The notes beneath the pieces are model-generated. The model saw only the letters and a list, made by a program, of their open reading frames with translations, did not search any database and was not told where the DNA came from. DNA of 64,000 nucleotides from the NCBI GenBank assembly GCA_004352715.1, contig SCFE01000016.1:1100041-1164040 (forward strand), given 5' to 3'. Positions 13,750 through 27,300 of this stretch are shown here, piece after piece. Every line of letters begins with the position of its first letter. The stretch's first letter is position 1. Made by a program: the position numbers and the translations under genes. Origin of the DNA: Hofstenia miamia (Eukaryota; Xenacoelomorpha; Acoela).

Positions 13750-14371
13750 ATTATATATTATATAAAGGGCAAAATGTGTGTGTGTGGTTGTTCGCTTATA
13801 ACTCAGAATCTTTTAGACCTTAGGTGCCAACATATTTTTGTAACCCCCATGACCTCCTGAAGGTTTTAGGCACATTTAATCAATGACCTAATTAGTGAAC
13901 TAATTATTGACTTAAATATTCCCATACTTCATTTTTTTATATAAGTAGCATTTCATAATTCCTCTTATTCTTTAACATCTTTCTCAGTTTTACAGCTGTT
14001 TTAGGGAGAATTTCCAAGATTATTAATCTAGATATTATTTTTGTATTAACTTACAGCCATCTCTTTAAAGATAAAGAGTTACATTTGGCAATTATACCAC
14101 GAAAACGGAAGTCTTCCTTGAGGAGACAAACCCAAGAAGCAAGGCGGAAAAAAGAGAGTCGTCTATGTTGTCTATGAAGAAGTCATTCGTGAATTATAAT
14201 TTTCTAGGTTTTTTTGTTAATGCGTTTTTTGGAATATAATTTTTGCCTCTATGCTAAAACTACATTATTATTTGCAATACGTTTACTGTTTCAAATCCTA
14301 GAGGCATATAATATTAGATTTTCGGCTTTTTTGAATGCATTTCCCCAGGGAAGCACGGGTCGAACAGTTAG
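13750..14371 (+). mobile_element. Non-autonomous Helitron-like element
   Basis: The left edge reads TATATAAAGGGCAAAATG followed by a TGTGTG run and TTGTTCGC, typical of animal Helitron 5' ends. The right edge contains GAAGCACGGGTCGAACAGTTAG, close to the hairpin plus CTRR 3' end of such elements, although the terminal tetranucleotide here is TTAG instead of CTAG. The interior at about 14097-14160 encodes a basic stretch (PRKRKSSLRRQTQEARRKK) resembling the N-terminal start of Helitron Rep/helicase proteins. No helicase domain follows. I infer a deletion derivative; the exact borders are uncertain to about 15 bp because Helitrons leave no target duplication. Confidence 0.55.
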
Positions 14372-15017
14372 TTACCTATATAAATCAACAGAACATTTCA
14401 ATTTATGAAGAATATATTCTTGTAAATAATAGATATAATATTTATTATACTACATAAACTATCTCTACTGTTGTTTATAATTAATCATAGAAATAAATCT
14501 AATAAAAATTTCAATTATTTGTAGGTGCAACTATATATATAAAAATACATTCATTCAAAATCACAACACTGGTTTTCAAAACAAGAGCGTAAATCTATAT
14601 AAAACACCCTCTGCATGAGGATTAGCAAACAATATGTTGAAGCAAGGATTCATACTGAGAACGCTGATCAAATATTGGACCACGTATTTTGCGACAGCCA
14701 TAACAACGTAAAACACTTGTATGTGATAGATGCATACTTGATGATATTAGGATTCTTTTGTCTATACATTTGGTGACAAGGGCAGCACTTCAAGCACTTC
14801 TTGATTTCGGGTGTTGAAGAGTACATTTTACGTGGTTCTCAGCTAGCAAAAAAATATTCTTCCAAAATTGATTTTGTTCAGTTCATATCCGGTTTCTTCC
14901 TAATAATATGTGCATTATTATATGCCACATCGACGAGAAGATAATAGAAATTAAAAGTCCACAATTTGTTTGTCTTTCAGTTAGAAGATTTCAACAGCTT
15001 TTCATCAAATACATTAA
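14372..15017. other. AT-rich spacer
   Basis: No gene or transposon signal recognised between the Helitron-like element and the TTAA-flanked MITE. Confidence 0.5.
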
Positions 15018-15898
15018 GGTAGAATTAGTGGTAAAGGGGCTAAAATCATTATTTTTCAACCAATTCTATTGTAACTTGGCATATAGCATCCTGATAGACT
15101 AAAAAAAAATTTGCAATTTTTTTGCATAAATTATGCAAATTAGGTCATCAAAGATGGCCGAAAGGTTCCCGAAATGGTACATAACTTTGGTACAAGCTTG
15201 TACCCACAAATATTAAGCAATTGTAATGAAATTTTGCATGCTGATAGCTTATGAGCTGCTCTAGGGCATGTACCAAAATCAGTGGTCTGCTATGATAATT
15301 GTATTTTTTATAAAATTTTGCCTTTTGAAGTCAGATCGAATTCAAAATTACAACCTCATTATGTATGCATGAACTTCATAAAACTTTAAGTATTCAGTGA
15401 AACCACTCTATTTTGGTACAGGACCTGCACAAATACATGCTTAATGCATACACCAAATTTCAACATGATATCTGTATTAGTTTTTTAGTAATCATGCACC
15501 AAAAAAACATGGGTTAGTGAAAAAATTAGTTTTGAGAAAACGGCCAAAAACTGAAAAATTCTTACATCGTCTGGTTGAAATGTCAGCTGCTATCCCAAAT
15601 AATCCCTTTGTAACTTCCTTTCTGTAATGCTTACTGAATGAGTTCATTCGCTTTCTATGGTCAAATTATTATTTTATAATGAAAATATAGGCACGTAACC
15701 AAGCAAAAACATATTGGCTGCTAAGCATTTTTCAAGTAGGGGGGTTGTGAAAAATGCTTTATTACCAGTAAATAATACCTTTTCTGCATCCAATTTTAGC
15801 AGAATTGTTTAGAGGAATGCTCATTAGTTGTCTCATGCAAATTTTGAGATATGGTATAGTTTGTCAATTTTCACCACTATCCTGCCACTAATTCTACC
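15018..15898. mobile_element. TTAA-flanked MITE, 881 bp
   Basis: A perfect 14-bp terminal inverted repeat, GGTAGAATTAGTGG at 15018-15031 and CCACTAATTCTACC at 15885-15898, is bracketed by TTAA at 15014-15017 and 15899-15902. TTAA duplication is the hallmark of piggyBac-type integration. No transposase frame exists inside; the longest frames are short and lack motifs. It is therefore a non-autonomous element. The termini differ from those of the piggyBac copy at 43-47 kb, so a different source is implied. Confidence 0.8.
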
Positions 15899-15902
15899 TT
15901 AA

Positions 15903-16995
15903 AACCACTTTTAAAACGGATCTCCCATAAATTTTGTAATGTTATAATGTTGAGATTTTTATAACTTTTTTATTGTATGCGTATGGCTTAATTCATTATA
16001 TTCGTGCTTCTATTGAACTATTATGGGCACGATACATCACTGTTAAAATATAAAATATATATCAACAAAATGTTGCTAAGGGTTCTGATAAGGGTTAAAT
16101 TATCTTTGTTAACTACGAAAAGTGGTGTTGAGTCCAGTAAACTTTTCGAAAATCAATTCCCATATAAAGCAACCAATTGGATTTAGGTCTGGAAAGGCAA
16201 CAGGATAGGGACCTTACATCTGAAATTTGATATTTATTTTTCTCCACTAATCTAACATTATTCTAGGAATAAGTGCGCCAATTTTTACCCTAGTTTCCAC
16301 AAGATTAACGGTTTTTATCCATCTTCTACACACCTCATCATGCCAATACTCCTGGTAGGTAAAAATGTTGGGTATTTTACATTTTAATCAAGATGTCTTT
16401 CTTTCAGTCATCTATGGTTACAATTTTCTCCTTTGTTAAAAGTACACTTGACAATGTACGTAAACTGCTCAGATATTTTAATCTTTTAGGTTTTTAATCC
16501 TGCCAACCTTTTTCATCAATTTACATTTTGCCTTCTCTTAGTTTGGTGGCTAGATGAATGTCTGTCATTTTTCATTATACGGGTATGTGTTGGAGTGATA
16601 GTGTTAATCTCTATTTAATTTTGCAAAATGTCGTGCGGATTCGATTTCTTATCGTTGCAGTTACATTTTAGTGCACTACTATTACTTGTCTGCAAGGGTA
16701 ACCTATTCTTGATTTTTACCAAAAAGCAGTAAATAGTTGCGCGAAGGTAATTCAGAATAAAGCATGGAAACAATTTTCCTAACATTATTGCCTTTATTAT
16801 TCATTGAATAAATGCGCTGAAATACTTCCATTGAATTTCAATGATAGAAGCAATCTTACCATACATGAGAAATATTAAATCTTCATGGTAAACATTTTCC
16901 TGAAATATATATAAATTGTACACAAGTATTTCAAAATATTTTATCATGCATTTTATTCCTGTACTTTAACCAAAGCATACTTAATCATTTTGCCT

Positions 16996-17040
<45 letters not shown>

Positions 17041-18914
17041 TGTAGTTAGCAGGTTCATGTAATTTAATTCTAGCAATCTATTTTAAAGATTTGTTCATTA
17101 AAAAAACAGGATTTATTTGTGTAGACGCAAAAATATCAATTTACAATAAATCATATTAAGATGTTTGGACATATAAAATCAATTTAAAATGCATACTTTT
17201 ATCACTGGATGTCTATCTAAATAAATCATTTTTTATATTAACCTCTACATTTTCTACGTTTAATTAAATTTTTGCAAATTTCTTTCTCATCAAGATTTTA
17301 ATGTTATTTTAGTGTTTCTATTTCGAATAGAAGATAAGTAATGCGTCTAGGTGGACTTTCCACAAATATACATAGCATTTCCATGATGATAAATGGCATT
17401 TTTAAAAATTGTAAAATTTTCGTTAAGAATGTGAAAAAGTATTTACACATTATTTGCTCTAATACTTTTCTTAAGATTAATAAACCCATTTAGTTGTAGT
17501 AGTATCGTCAGTGAATGGACGAAAGTGATTTACTCCAATTAATCGAAAGATAGCTCCAAAATTAATTTCGATTACTGTAAAATGAATTTCAGTGATAAAG
17601 TTGTTTAGCCAAAAATGGAGAAGTTGAAATTTCACAATCAAGTTAAAACTATTTTATAATATATGCAAATTCCTAAAATTTTCGAATGGGCCTGTGTAGC
17701 TTTAAAAATTTCAGCAAACTAACAGAATTGTACTGCATAATATAATAAAAGAGCTCTTCTAGCATGAAATGTATAGAGGAATTCACTGTAAATGGTTTTG
17801 TACAGTTATATGCATTTTGATAAAAAGACCCCAAAGCAAATTCAAAAATATTGATTTCTTTTTAAAATCATTTCATCTTTTTTTTTCAATCAATTGTAAT
17901 TACTAAAAATCCTCTATTCATTTAGTAGTTGCCAACATTTAAATGGATATTAAAATTTTTTTCATTCTATAACCCATAATTTCACTTCACTGTTGTCGCA
18001 AATTTTGTATTTCTGAAAAATGATTTTGAAGAAAATCGAAAAAATTTTTTAAAATATATTCTCAATACAGGTTCACTGCAAAAATAGAATAAAATTATTT
18101 TTGCAAATATGAAATGTGAGATACATCACAAATTCAATTTTGTAGAATAAAAAATCATTTGTTTAATGTAAAACAAATAATAAAAATATGACACAATTCA
18201 TAAAATATGAAACACTGCATAAATAAAAAATCATATTCACATGTAGTCAGAGTTGGCAATTTTTAGAAAGCCAAAATTGTCCGGTTACAAAAAAAATTGT
18301 TTGTTGAATATATAAATAACAAAAATCTATACAACTAATTATATAAAAAATTTAAAACAATTTGTACATAAAATACACGTTTAAGTTATGTCTGTGCGGA
18401 GAAAGGCAAAACTTTTACCTTAGGCTATATCTAAAATGCGGAATTACGTATATTAGATATTAAAAAATTTTTTGGATTTCTCAAAAATTTTCCTTTCCCC
18501 CTTAAGAGGTTTAAAATAATAGTGAAATTATAAGTTTTTCTTATTGTTTAAGAAGCAGCGTAATTCCCGAAGAATTCTTTGCGGTCATGATATTGTAAAA
18601 AGTAAACAATGACTTTGCCCAACCCGACCAATTAGTCTTTCTAAAGATTTTATCCTATTTCGTAAAAACATGGCCTATCCCAACCCACTTGCGGCTCTGA
18701 CAATGTAATATACATTGTAATGCATAGACAGGTCAAAATTTTCTGGACAATTCTGATACTTGCCAAATGCGTATTGTGTTTCTTCGTTATGATAATTCCT
18801 TGCATTAGTTAAGATGATCTAGTATAGAATTTTGACAGCTTATAACTTTGTTTGAAACCAATCAATTGTTGTGACTTGTACTTTAGTATTTTTCGATTAC
18901 TTTTGTTGAATTAG
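15903..18914. other. AT-rich DNA upstream of first visible VPS72 exon
   Basis: This should contain the intron preceding the 18915 exon and possibly the 5' exon(s), but no convincing N-terminal YL1 exon was found. A long TA dinucleotide tract lies at about 16999-17034. Confidence 0.45.
16999..17034. repeat. (TA)n microsatellite
   Basis: Uninterrupted TA dinucleotide tract. Comparable tracts occur at 19503-19533, 21266-21300, 50826-50852 and 63514-63558. Confidence 0.95.
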
Positions 18915-19499
18915 AATATTTAAGGAGGAAAATGATGTTGATTTTGAAGAGAAACCAGGGGATGATGTAGATGTGTTCGATTCTGATTTCTCCAACTCCG
19001 AAGATGACGAAGTCAAGAGTGACAGTGGAGACGAAATTAAGCGCAGAAAGAGAACTAAAGGTGTTGTAACAAAAGCATATAAAGTACGTTATATTTTTAA
19101 ATTATGTTAACGTATATTCCAGTGCCAAATATGATAATCTTTTATTCTTTTTTCTTTCGTAAAAATATTACAAAGTTACTAGTTCTACTCTCGTATTAAC
19201 AGTATTCCTCATGATAGTTAAAATTGGATACCTAGGATCCCAAAACTAAAAGAACTTCCCACCGGTCATCTACCCGTCCCAAGTGTAAAAAAGAGCATTC
19301 TGTAAAAGATGTAAGAAGTAGTTTTTTGAGTCCACGTAAAGGTAATTTTAATTTTTTTGCAACATTTTTATTACTTTGGGTCTCTAATATTACTAACCCT
19401 CGGATGACCAAGCTATTACCCTCTCCTACAATAACCAAAGTTGATTTGAAAAATCACCTCGCTTAAGTCGCTTCAAAAAATCTTGTAAGCAAAAAATAT

Positions 19500-19536
<37 letters not shown>

Positions 19537-21261
19537 AATTGTCTATTTGGAAATAAAACGTTCGATCAATATATATGTTAAAACTGCAGGTGCGCATTAC
19601 ATGTAACTACACATACTTGCTGTTACCACTTGTGCTCTTCTAGCTTTACCGAGTACTTTGCATATCACACATCACAGTAGGGCTGTTGCAATTGATTGAT
19701 TAGCCTTCGAGATACGTGAATCATTTTCCTTCGTGGCTTTGAAAGTAATTTTACGACGCTTGTTTGCAGTTCAATTAAACATCGCTCTTAATGTTTTAGT
19801 TCTACAAGTGAATGAACAAAACGCCACTAAATGTCCGCTCTCGGATTTTTACTCGGCAGTAGTAATAATCGAACTAATGTGCAGGTGATTTAAAAATCTA
19901 CATTGTTTATCTGAATCTTAACAATTTGATTTTCAATTGAAATCAATAATATTCAACAAATGTATAGGAAATGAAACCAGCCATTGGAGTGCAACGGAAG
20001 TTTAAGTGTGTGTTCAGTTACATTTTCCAGAATTTCTTCATTCATTTTGTATAATTTTGATCGACGAATTATGTTCCGAATGTCTACGTTATCAGAAAAA
20101 ATGGGTCCGACCGTGAATAACAAATCTTTTTTCAAATAATTTTGAGATTTTGATTGTTTCCACTGGTATCATTTCTGTTAATTTGAATTCAATGTTTAGC
20201 AGAAATTTAGTCTTATGGTAATTTCTCCATTAAATCTTCCGATATGCATAATATGGAAGAAAAATTAAACTTTGTATTTAGCATTTTCAAAATATCCCTC
20301 AATACCCATCCTGTCGCATTGAATTTAACCATATTGTATGTTTTGTTTATTATGATTATTTAGGGGTCCATTTTTAAGGAGCCTCTAAACAGAGTCATGT
20401 AATGAAAACTAATTGTTTGATACAAGAATTCACAGAACATTTGAATTGCGAATAACAGAATTGATGTTGGTGCAAGACGTGTGAATTATATTTTCAATTT
20501 TGGCAAAAGTAATTTGTTGAGTGTCGGAAACATTTTTTCCGCTACTATATTTGTTGAGAATATTTGAAAGATTAAGTAAGAAGCTGCCAGATAAAGTCGA
20601 TGCATTTCCCTCGCTAAATAAGTATACAGCGTCTTATTAAAATTACTTAGATTTGATAAATTATCGCAATTAGTGTAAAAGTATTTTAAAAGGTTTGCAG
20701 AGTTTTAGTGGGAGATTTTCACTCTTACTTTCGGCCGAAATCGATTTTTTTCTTTAGATGTATTACTTTATATTTCACAAATTAATTTAATACATTACTC
20801 TCAAATTATTTAATTCAGTAATTTTTAGGTTTTTCCTAATATTTTATTCCGCATATATGCAATGCCAGACGATCGCCTAGTAATAGAATTATTCCTTATA
20901 ATGTGTAATTAAAAATTCTCAAAATGTCGGAAAACGTGCTATCACGGTTTTGTCTATTTTTGAGTGCATATTTTTTTACATTTTTCTATTTTTATAATCT
21001 GTGTCAAAATTGAGGGACTTGGCGGCTACTGCTCTAGTATGGGGCAGTATGCAAAATAAATTCACATGCCTTGAAGAAGGCGCGGAGATAAAACACGGTG
21101 TAATAGAAATGATTGAGTTCAACATTGAATTGTCGGACAAACTAAACCTAAGATATTGGTATCGTTGATGAGCATTATTTTATAGTTGTGTATCATGTTC
21201 TGATGTTATAGTAGACTTTGACAATGTGAATTTACCAAATTTAAGTATCAAACCCTAATAA

Positions 21262-21306
<45 letters not shown>

Positions 21307-24300
21307 GGAAACCAAGCATTTTGAAGGAGAACACATTCTGTTTTTTGCTATTCAATTTTCGTCAATGAGTTCATAGTTTCGACAATCCTTGCAAATGCAA
21401 TAACAAATCAGTCTAAATTCTTTTTCAGTTTTAGAGGTAAAACTATCATTGAACACAGTACACTTTATATGCAACTCAATTGGATTTCAGTGGTTTCTGT
21501 TTTCACAATAGTTTTTCCTAGTGGGTTTTCGCTATCTTCACCTGAGGACATTTCGCATCTCTCTGATTACCAAATTTCCAACCTCTCCTACAAAAGCTTT
21601 TGATTGCGGTTCGCCTTCTACTTAAACTTCTTGTTGAAAGATTACCACTGTCATTGAATCTTTCAAGGACACCGCTTTTTTCCTTTCAAAAAGATTTGAA
21701 ATCCATTTTTTCCCTAATCGAAGGGCCTCTACCACCTGCCAAAGCCAACCAAGACAATATTTCTGATTTTTCCCCTCAATTGTCATTTTTGGCATGCGGA
21801 AGCTGACTCCTCCCTTCCTTAAAGACAGAGGCCCTAAATTCTGTTGGATGTTCTAACTGTTAATGACCTTCATTGCAATGGAAAATTTCACACAGATGCA
21901 ATCTATCCAAGACTCATCGTAAATAAATTAAACTCTGCTTGGCTTGACTCTTCTATCCACATCAAATGTTGACTTCCTCGGCCTACTCTATAGTTTTCCG
22001 GAAAGATCATGGCTCTGTACAGTATGGCGGCGTTTTCATTGTTTTTTCTCTCAATCTGCATTTTATCCCTATGTATTTTCCAGCAGACTTTACCTTCTGT
22101 TGTGGTTATATTGCTCCTACATTTTCTCCGCTTCTCATTCTGGATTGTAAATATAATCCACCAAACCAATATGAAAACCATATTTCAATTTAAATTTTGA
22201 ATTGTGTTGAATTATTCTTATACTGTTACTTCACTTCTTCCTATTATTGCTAGTGATTTCAACATTCCTAGCATATCGTTGTCGTATTTTTTGTCCACGG
22301 ACCTATATGAAAATTATTTTATCGATTTCCTCTCGAAATTCTCTTTAACTAATTATTAGCTTCCCTTCCAATTCTGCTGGCAACCTTCTTGATCTCTAGA
22401 CCTGAAATTATCAATATTCCTGTCCCCTATTCTCTTTTCCAATCATCTCATTTTCAAAATGCTGAAATTTTTGCCCAGTATAAACGTCTTACAGGCCCTT
22501 CTCAAACGATATTAACTTATTCTGTTTTATTTTTTAATGTTGACCCTTTCATTTTATACTTTATCCTTCCTACCTTTATCTCTGTGCTCCTTGACTCTTA
22601 TTACCCGGCTATCTTTGATGCAATCTCACTTTTGTACCAAAGCGTCGGCTGAAGCGGTCTCTTTCTTCGTTCTATTATTCTTCTCATACCATGCATGCAC
22701 GATTTCTCCACTGCTATCATTGACTGAAGACGTAAATGTAAGCATTGAGTTGGATCGTGCTTCTTTACTGTCCTCATTTTTGTATGATCCTTCAAATATG
22801 CCTTCTGTTTTCTGAAAGGTATTTCCCGTACTCTTCGTCTTCCGACACTGTCCTTTCAAGTTTTCAACTGCCTCATGCGCTTCAAAAAGTTGTTCTTTTT
22901 AATTTTTTGCTAGTGTGTTTGCCCCAGCTGTTCATTTTGTTGCTCCTTATCCACCCCTCACTATTTTTGCTTCAGATATTTCCTTTTGATCTTAATAATA
23001 TCTACAACCTTTCCTGGACATGATGGTATTCCACCTATGATTTACGCAAATGTGCAGCACTCTTCCTCTCCAATATCTTGTTTATGACATTCTGCTGTAG
23101 TTTTCCCTCTCAATGGAAGACTGCCTTTATAACTCCTATATTGAAATTTCCGATCTCAACAAACCCCTTTTAGCTATTTATCGCTCTATCTCCTTTCTTC
23201 CCATGATCTCTTTTTTCTTTGGACGTTTTTTATTTATATTTCTCGTACCTCGTATCAAGCCTTTTCTTTCTTGTCATATTTTTGGTTTTTGCTCTCGACG
23301 TTCGACAATTACTCATCTTACATGCTTCTTTGATTCGGTGTATACTGGCCTCGACATTAACACTGAGGGAGCAATAATCCTTTTTGATATCCTAAAGTAT
23401 TTGATATAGTTCCCCGTTCCATTACTCTGGTAGGTTCGCTGCTTTAGATTTAATGACTCTCTTATCAATCTCTTTAACTATTTACCAAACCGTTTTCAAG
23501 TAACTCGCTTTAATTGCCATTTCTCTTCTCTTGCCTCTATTTCTAATGGCGCATCTCAAGTTTCTTTCTCATTCTCCTGTTTCTTGTTCTCATTAATGAT
23601 CTTTCTTCCCTTATTTGTCGATCTTTGTCCATGCAGTCTCTATGCTGAAGACACTGTCATCTTCTCTTTTGGCCCTGATTCTTAAATTGTCATCCAATTG
23701 GCAATTGATGGACTTCTTGACTGGCTATCTTCTAATTATCTTGAATTTTATCCCACTAAATTTACATTTATTATATTTCCTGTCCCTGGCATTCTATAAC
23801 TCCTTTCTTTAGTCTTTTTCTTGGCGCTACATTGCTTTGTGCTGTTTGTGAACATACCTGCCTTGCCCTTCGTTTGGGTTTCCTTGTCTTGATCTTCTCA
23901 TATCAACTTAAAACTTATGAAAGCTAGATGTTCGTTTTTGCCATTCTGCGTAATATTAATCTGTTTACTCATATTGGCGTCAAAATATCTCTCTACCTTT
24001 CGATTCCATTAGCCATGTTTTCACATGGTTCGCCTTGTTGGTCTATTCCACGTTCTTCACTTCTCCAGTCACTTGAGCGTTTTCAACGGCGCGTTGTTAA
24101 GCGCATTTCCCTCTCTTACAATTCTGGACTACTTTCACTTAATTTATTACCCTTGTCCCTCAGTTTCAAGTACTTGATCTTCTTTTTTCGACTCTTGTTA
24201 GAAGATCTGATCTTGATCTTTTTGATTATATTCAATTTGCTCTTTTTCACTTCTATTCCGATTTTTTACTTCCTGATTATTGTTCATCACTTAGATTTTT

Positions 24301-27300
24301 TCTCATCTTAATTAAAGTTCTCTCTCTACTTTTTAGTCTGGTCCTCTTTTGTTGCTCGCTTTAATTTTGATAATCGGTGCACTTACCCTATTCAGGGTGC
24401 CCGCGCTGGATATAAATCTGGAATTGCTTGGAAATTCCAAGGTACTGCCTTCAGTGCTTAGAGTTGCCTGGAAATTCTATTTTTTGTTGTGTCCAAATTA
24501 TTATTTTGTCTGAATGCATTCCTTCTTTCAGTTGAATCCACTTGTCTTGACTTCATGTATACGTCAATGTTAGGTTCATACATACTTGAAGGTGGCTGCA
24601 TCATCCATTAGCAATATGGTGATTGAAATCTCAATTTGGAACAATCTCCTCTTAGTGATTTTTTTATAACTTATGTTGATTAAATTTAGTTTCCAACATT
24701 TTGTTTGGCATTAGGGTTTTATGGGTTTGGTGATAGCTCACCAAATTGATATGTATGCACCCCCTTGTGTAAAATGTAAGAAATTTAAAAATAGAGTATT
24801 TTACATTTTGTAGAAATTTTTGTATACAAGAGACATGTCATGTATATAGTCATTACATAGAAAATATCTATACATTGTAAAACATTTATTAATTTCCTTA
24901 ATCACTTTCGCAACAGCTAAAAATTAGCCTTTTCCAATTTTATCATTTTGCACCATTTGCAATAGACGCATTTCTTCAAGTAAGTTCATCAATGGCACTG
25001 AGATTTTAAAATAGTTGTCTGCCACAAAATGTTTAAATTTGTTATGATAACTAGAAAGTACATTTGTACCTAAGCATCATTCAGTATGATATTTTCAAGC
25101 TTCTTTCTCTTCCAACATCGAGCATATTGTTAACAATTTTGCAGTTTTCGGCGCTGAATTCAGCATGGCCTACTAAATATTTATTTTTGGAAGCAAGGAA
25201 TGGAATGATTTTTAGAAAATCAAATTTACTAATAAAAGTGACCCAGTATTTAGTGCTTTTCTACTCCGTTTCATCAAACTAAAAAATGTTCTCTTTTGTC
25301 TGCCTCAATAACATTAGATTTTAGTCTAGCAAAAATGTTTTTTAAATACATATAGCAAAAAGTACATTGAAATTCGGAAAAATACATATTAATTTGAACA
25401 TATTTTTATTACTTGAAATTTGCATCAAGAATTGTATAACTTTGATGTTCATTTGCATTGCTATAGTTTAGGCATATCATTTTGAGATTTACGAAGTGTA
25501 TATACAGGGTGGGCCAAAGGGCACATGAAATTTTGAAAATTGAAAATTTTTTTCACTCTTGCTATTTTCCAACACTTATCCTTAAGGACATGAAAGTCTG
25601 CATCTAATTTGTTTGTTGGGGACTTTGTTACTGTATCCAACTATTGTTTTGGAGAGTATAAAATAATCAAAAATATTTTGAAAGGACAGAAGCCAGTTTC
25701 ATCAACCTGACGTCCCTTCCTGACGTTGATCCCAGCCAAGGCAATACGTGTGAAGCTGCTAGTGTTGCATGATTTGAACGAGATGTCAAGTTGCTAGGTT
25801 GACCTCGTGGGGGTGGATCTCGGATAATGTAAGTTCTTAAAATGTTGACATCGCGGGATCTCGAATAACGGAACTCCTTGACAACTTGTTCTCCACAATC
25901 GCTACATTCGGAAGATTACAACGAAAACCGCTAGCCTTGCCTGGGGCGGCATGTACTCGCGGCATCGGGTACTGGTTGTTAGTATCGGCCAAACCAAGTG
26001 TTTTCGGTTTAGCTTGTAATTTATAAATCTGTTTATAATAATTTGTATATAAAACCAAGCATTTATTGTAAATAGGGAACAGTTTTAGCTACGTTCAACT
26101 GTCAAGCGGACTTGTGTAAACCCCAGTGATGTTACAATATAATACGTCGGGTAACATGGAATAGAATTTAACCTGATATAGTTGGGCAGGGAAAAGTCTG
26201 TGGTAGAGATGGGCATGAGCCAAAAAAGTTAGGCTCAAGCCCAACCTGGTTCGCAAAACTTTGGATCTCTTTAAACGAGTACTTGACAATAAATTTGTTC
26301 AATTTTTTTATTACTGGGCCAAAGTTAGGTATGTTGGAAACTTATAAAATCTAAGAACTGAAGTTGAAAAAATTCAAGTTTTGAAGTACTATGTAAAATT
26401 TCAAAATACAAATTCAATTTTTCAACACATTTCAATGTAGCCACGACCGGGCTTGAGAGTAGCTTTTTGATTCATAACCATCTCTGCCACAGACTATTTA
26501 CCCTGCCTCAATATCCCATGTTCAACTCTGCCCAATATTACCCGACATATTATATTCTACTGCTCCACGTTAGAAATGTTTGCCTCAGAGATAGAACCGG
26601 CTACCGGTCGGCGATGGACCAAGGCCGGCAAATTACCGGCCAAAGCTAAAAATATTTTTTGTTTTTTTGATAAATAGGCAATATTCTGCAAATATTTACT
26701 ACAGCTTTGTCATGCCATTTCACAACTTCTAAAATGTTAATATATTCACAATATCAGTACATGCCATTAGTAATAATATTTTAGAAATACTGTCAGCTTA
26801 TGATTTTTGGGTAAAGTAATATGTCAAAATATCAGTATTGCATTGTAAGACAAATCTTTTCCTCACTATATCATTTCAATACAGAAACGATGGTTGTTGA
26901 TTTCTTAATAAAATGTTGCAATTGAGTACATTTGAGAAATGTTCATAAAATCTATTTGGCACATAGAACATTAATGTTTAGCGCAGCAGAAATAAAATAA
27001 CTTTAATGTAATATTTTTAGATTCAGAAACTTCAGTTCAATAAGAAAAATTGTGTGAATTGTTGAGATTCTTAAACAATATAATAGACCCGTCTCTATAA
27101 ATGTGCAAAATGGAGTGTGATATGCAGCTTCAATTATTGTAAAAATAATATGCCAAACTTGTTTATAGACTTAACGCTGCTATTAGGGTTGTTTTGTAAA
27201 TATTGTAATTCATTTGCTTTTCATTAATGAAGCTAACCAACGAAATTTAAAAATTCTACTCTCACGAAATGTAGATCTGGAACTAGTTCTACATCTATTC

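Noticed and set aside
21903-22200. Several overlapping frames on both strands
   Set aside because: Shadows of the decayed pyrimidine-rich LINE; only the + strand frame with QYGGVFIVF and YNPPNQ fits the endonuclease.
25685-26058. GC-richer segment with a 73-codon - strand frame
   Set aside because: Composition suggests a repeat fragment but no family or coding motif could be recognised.
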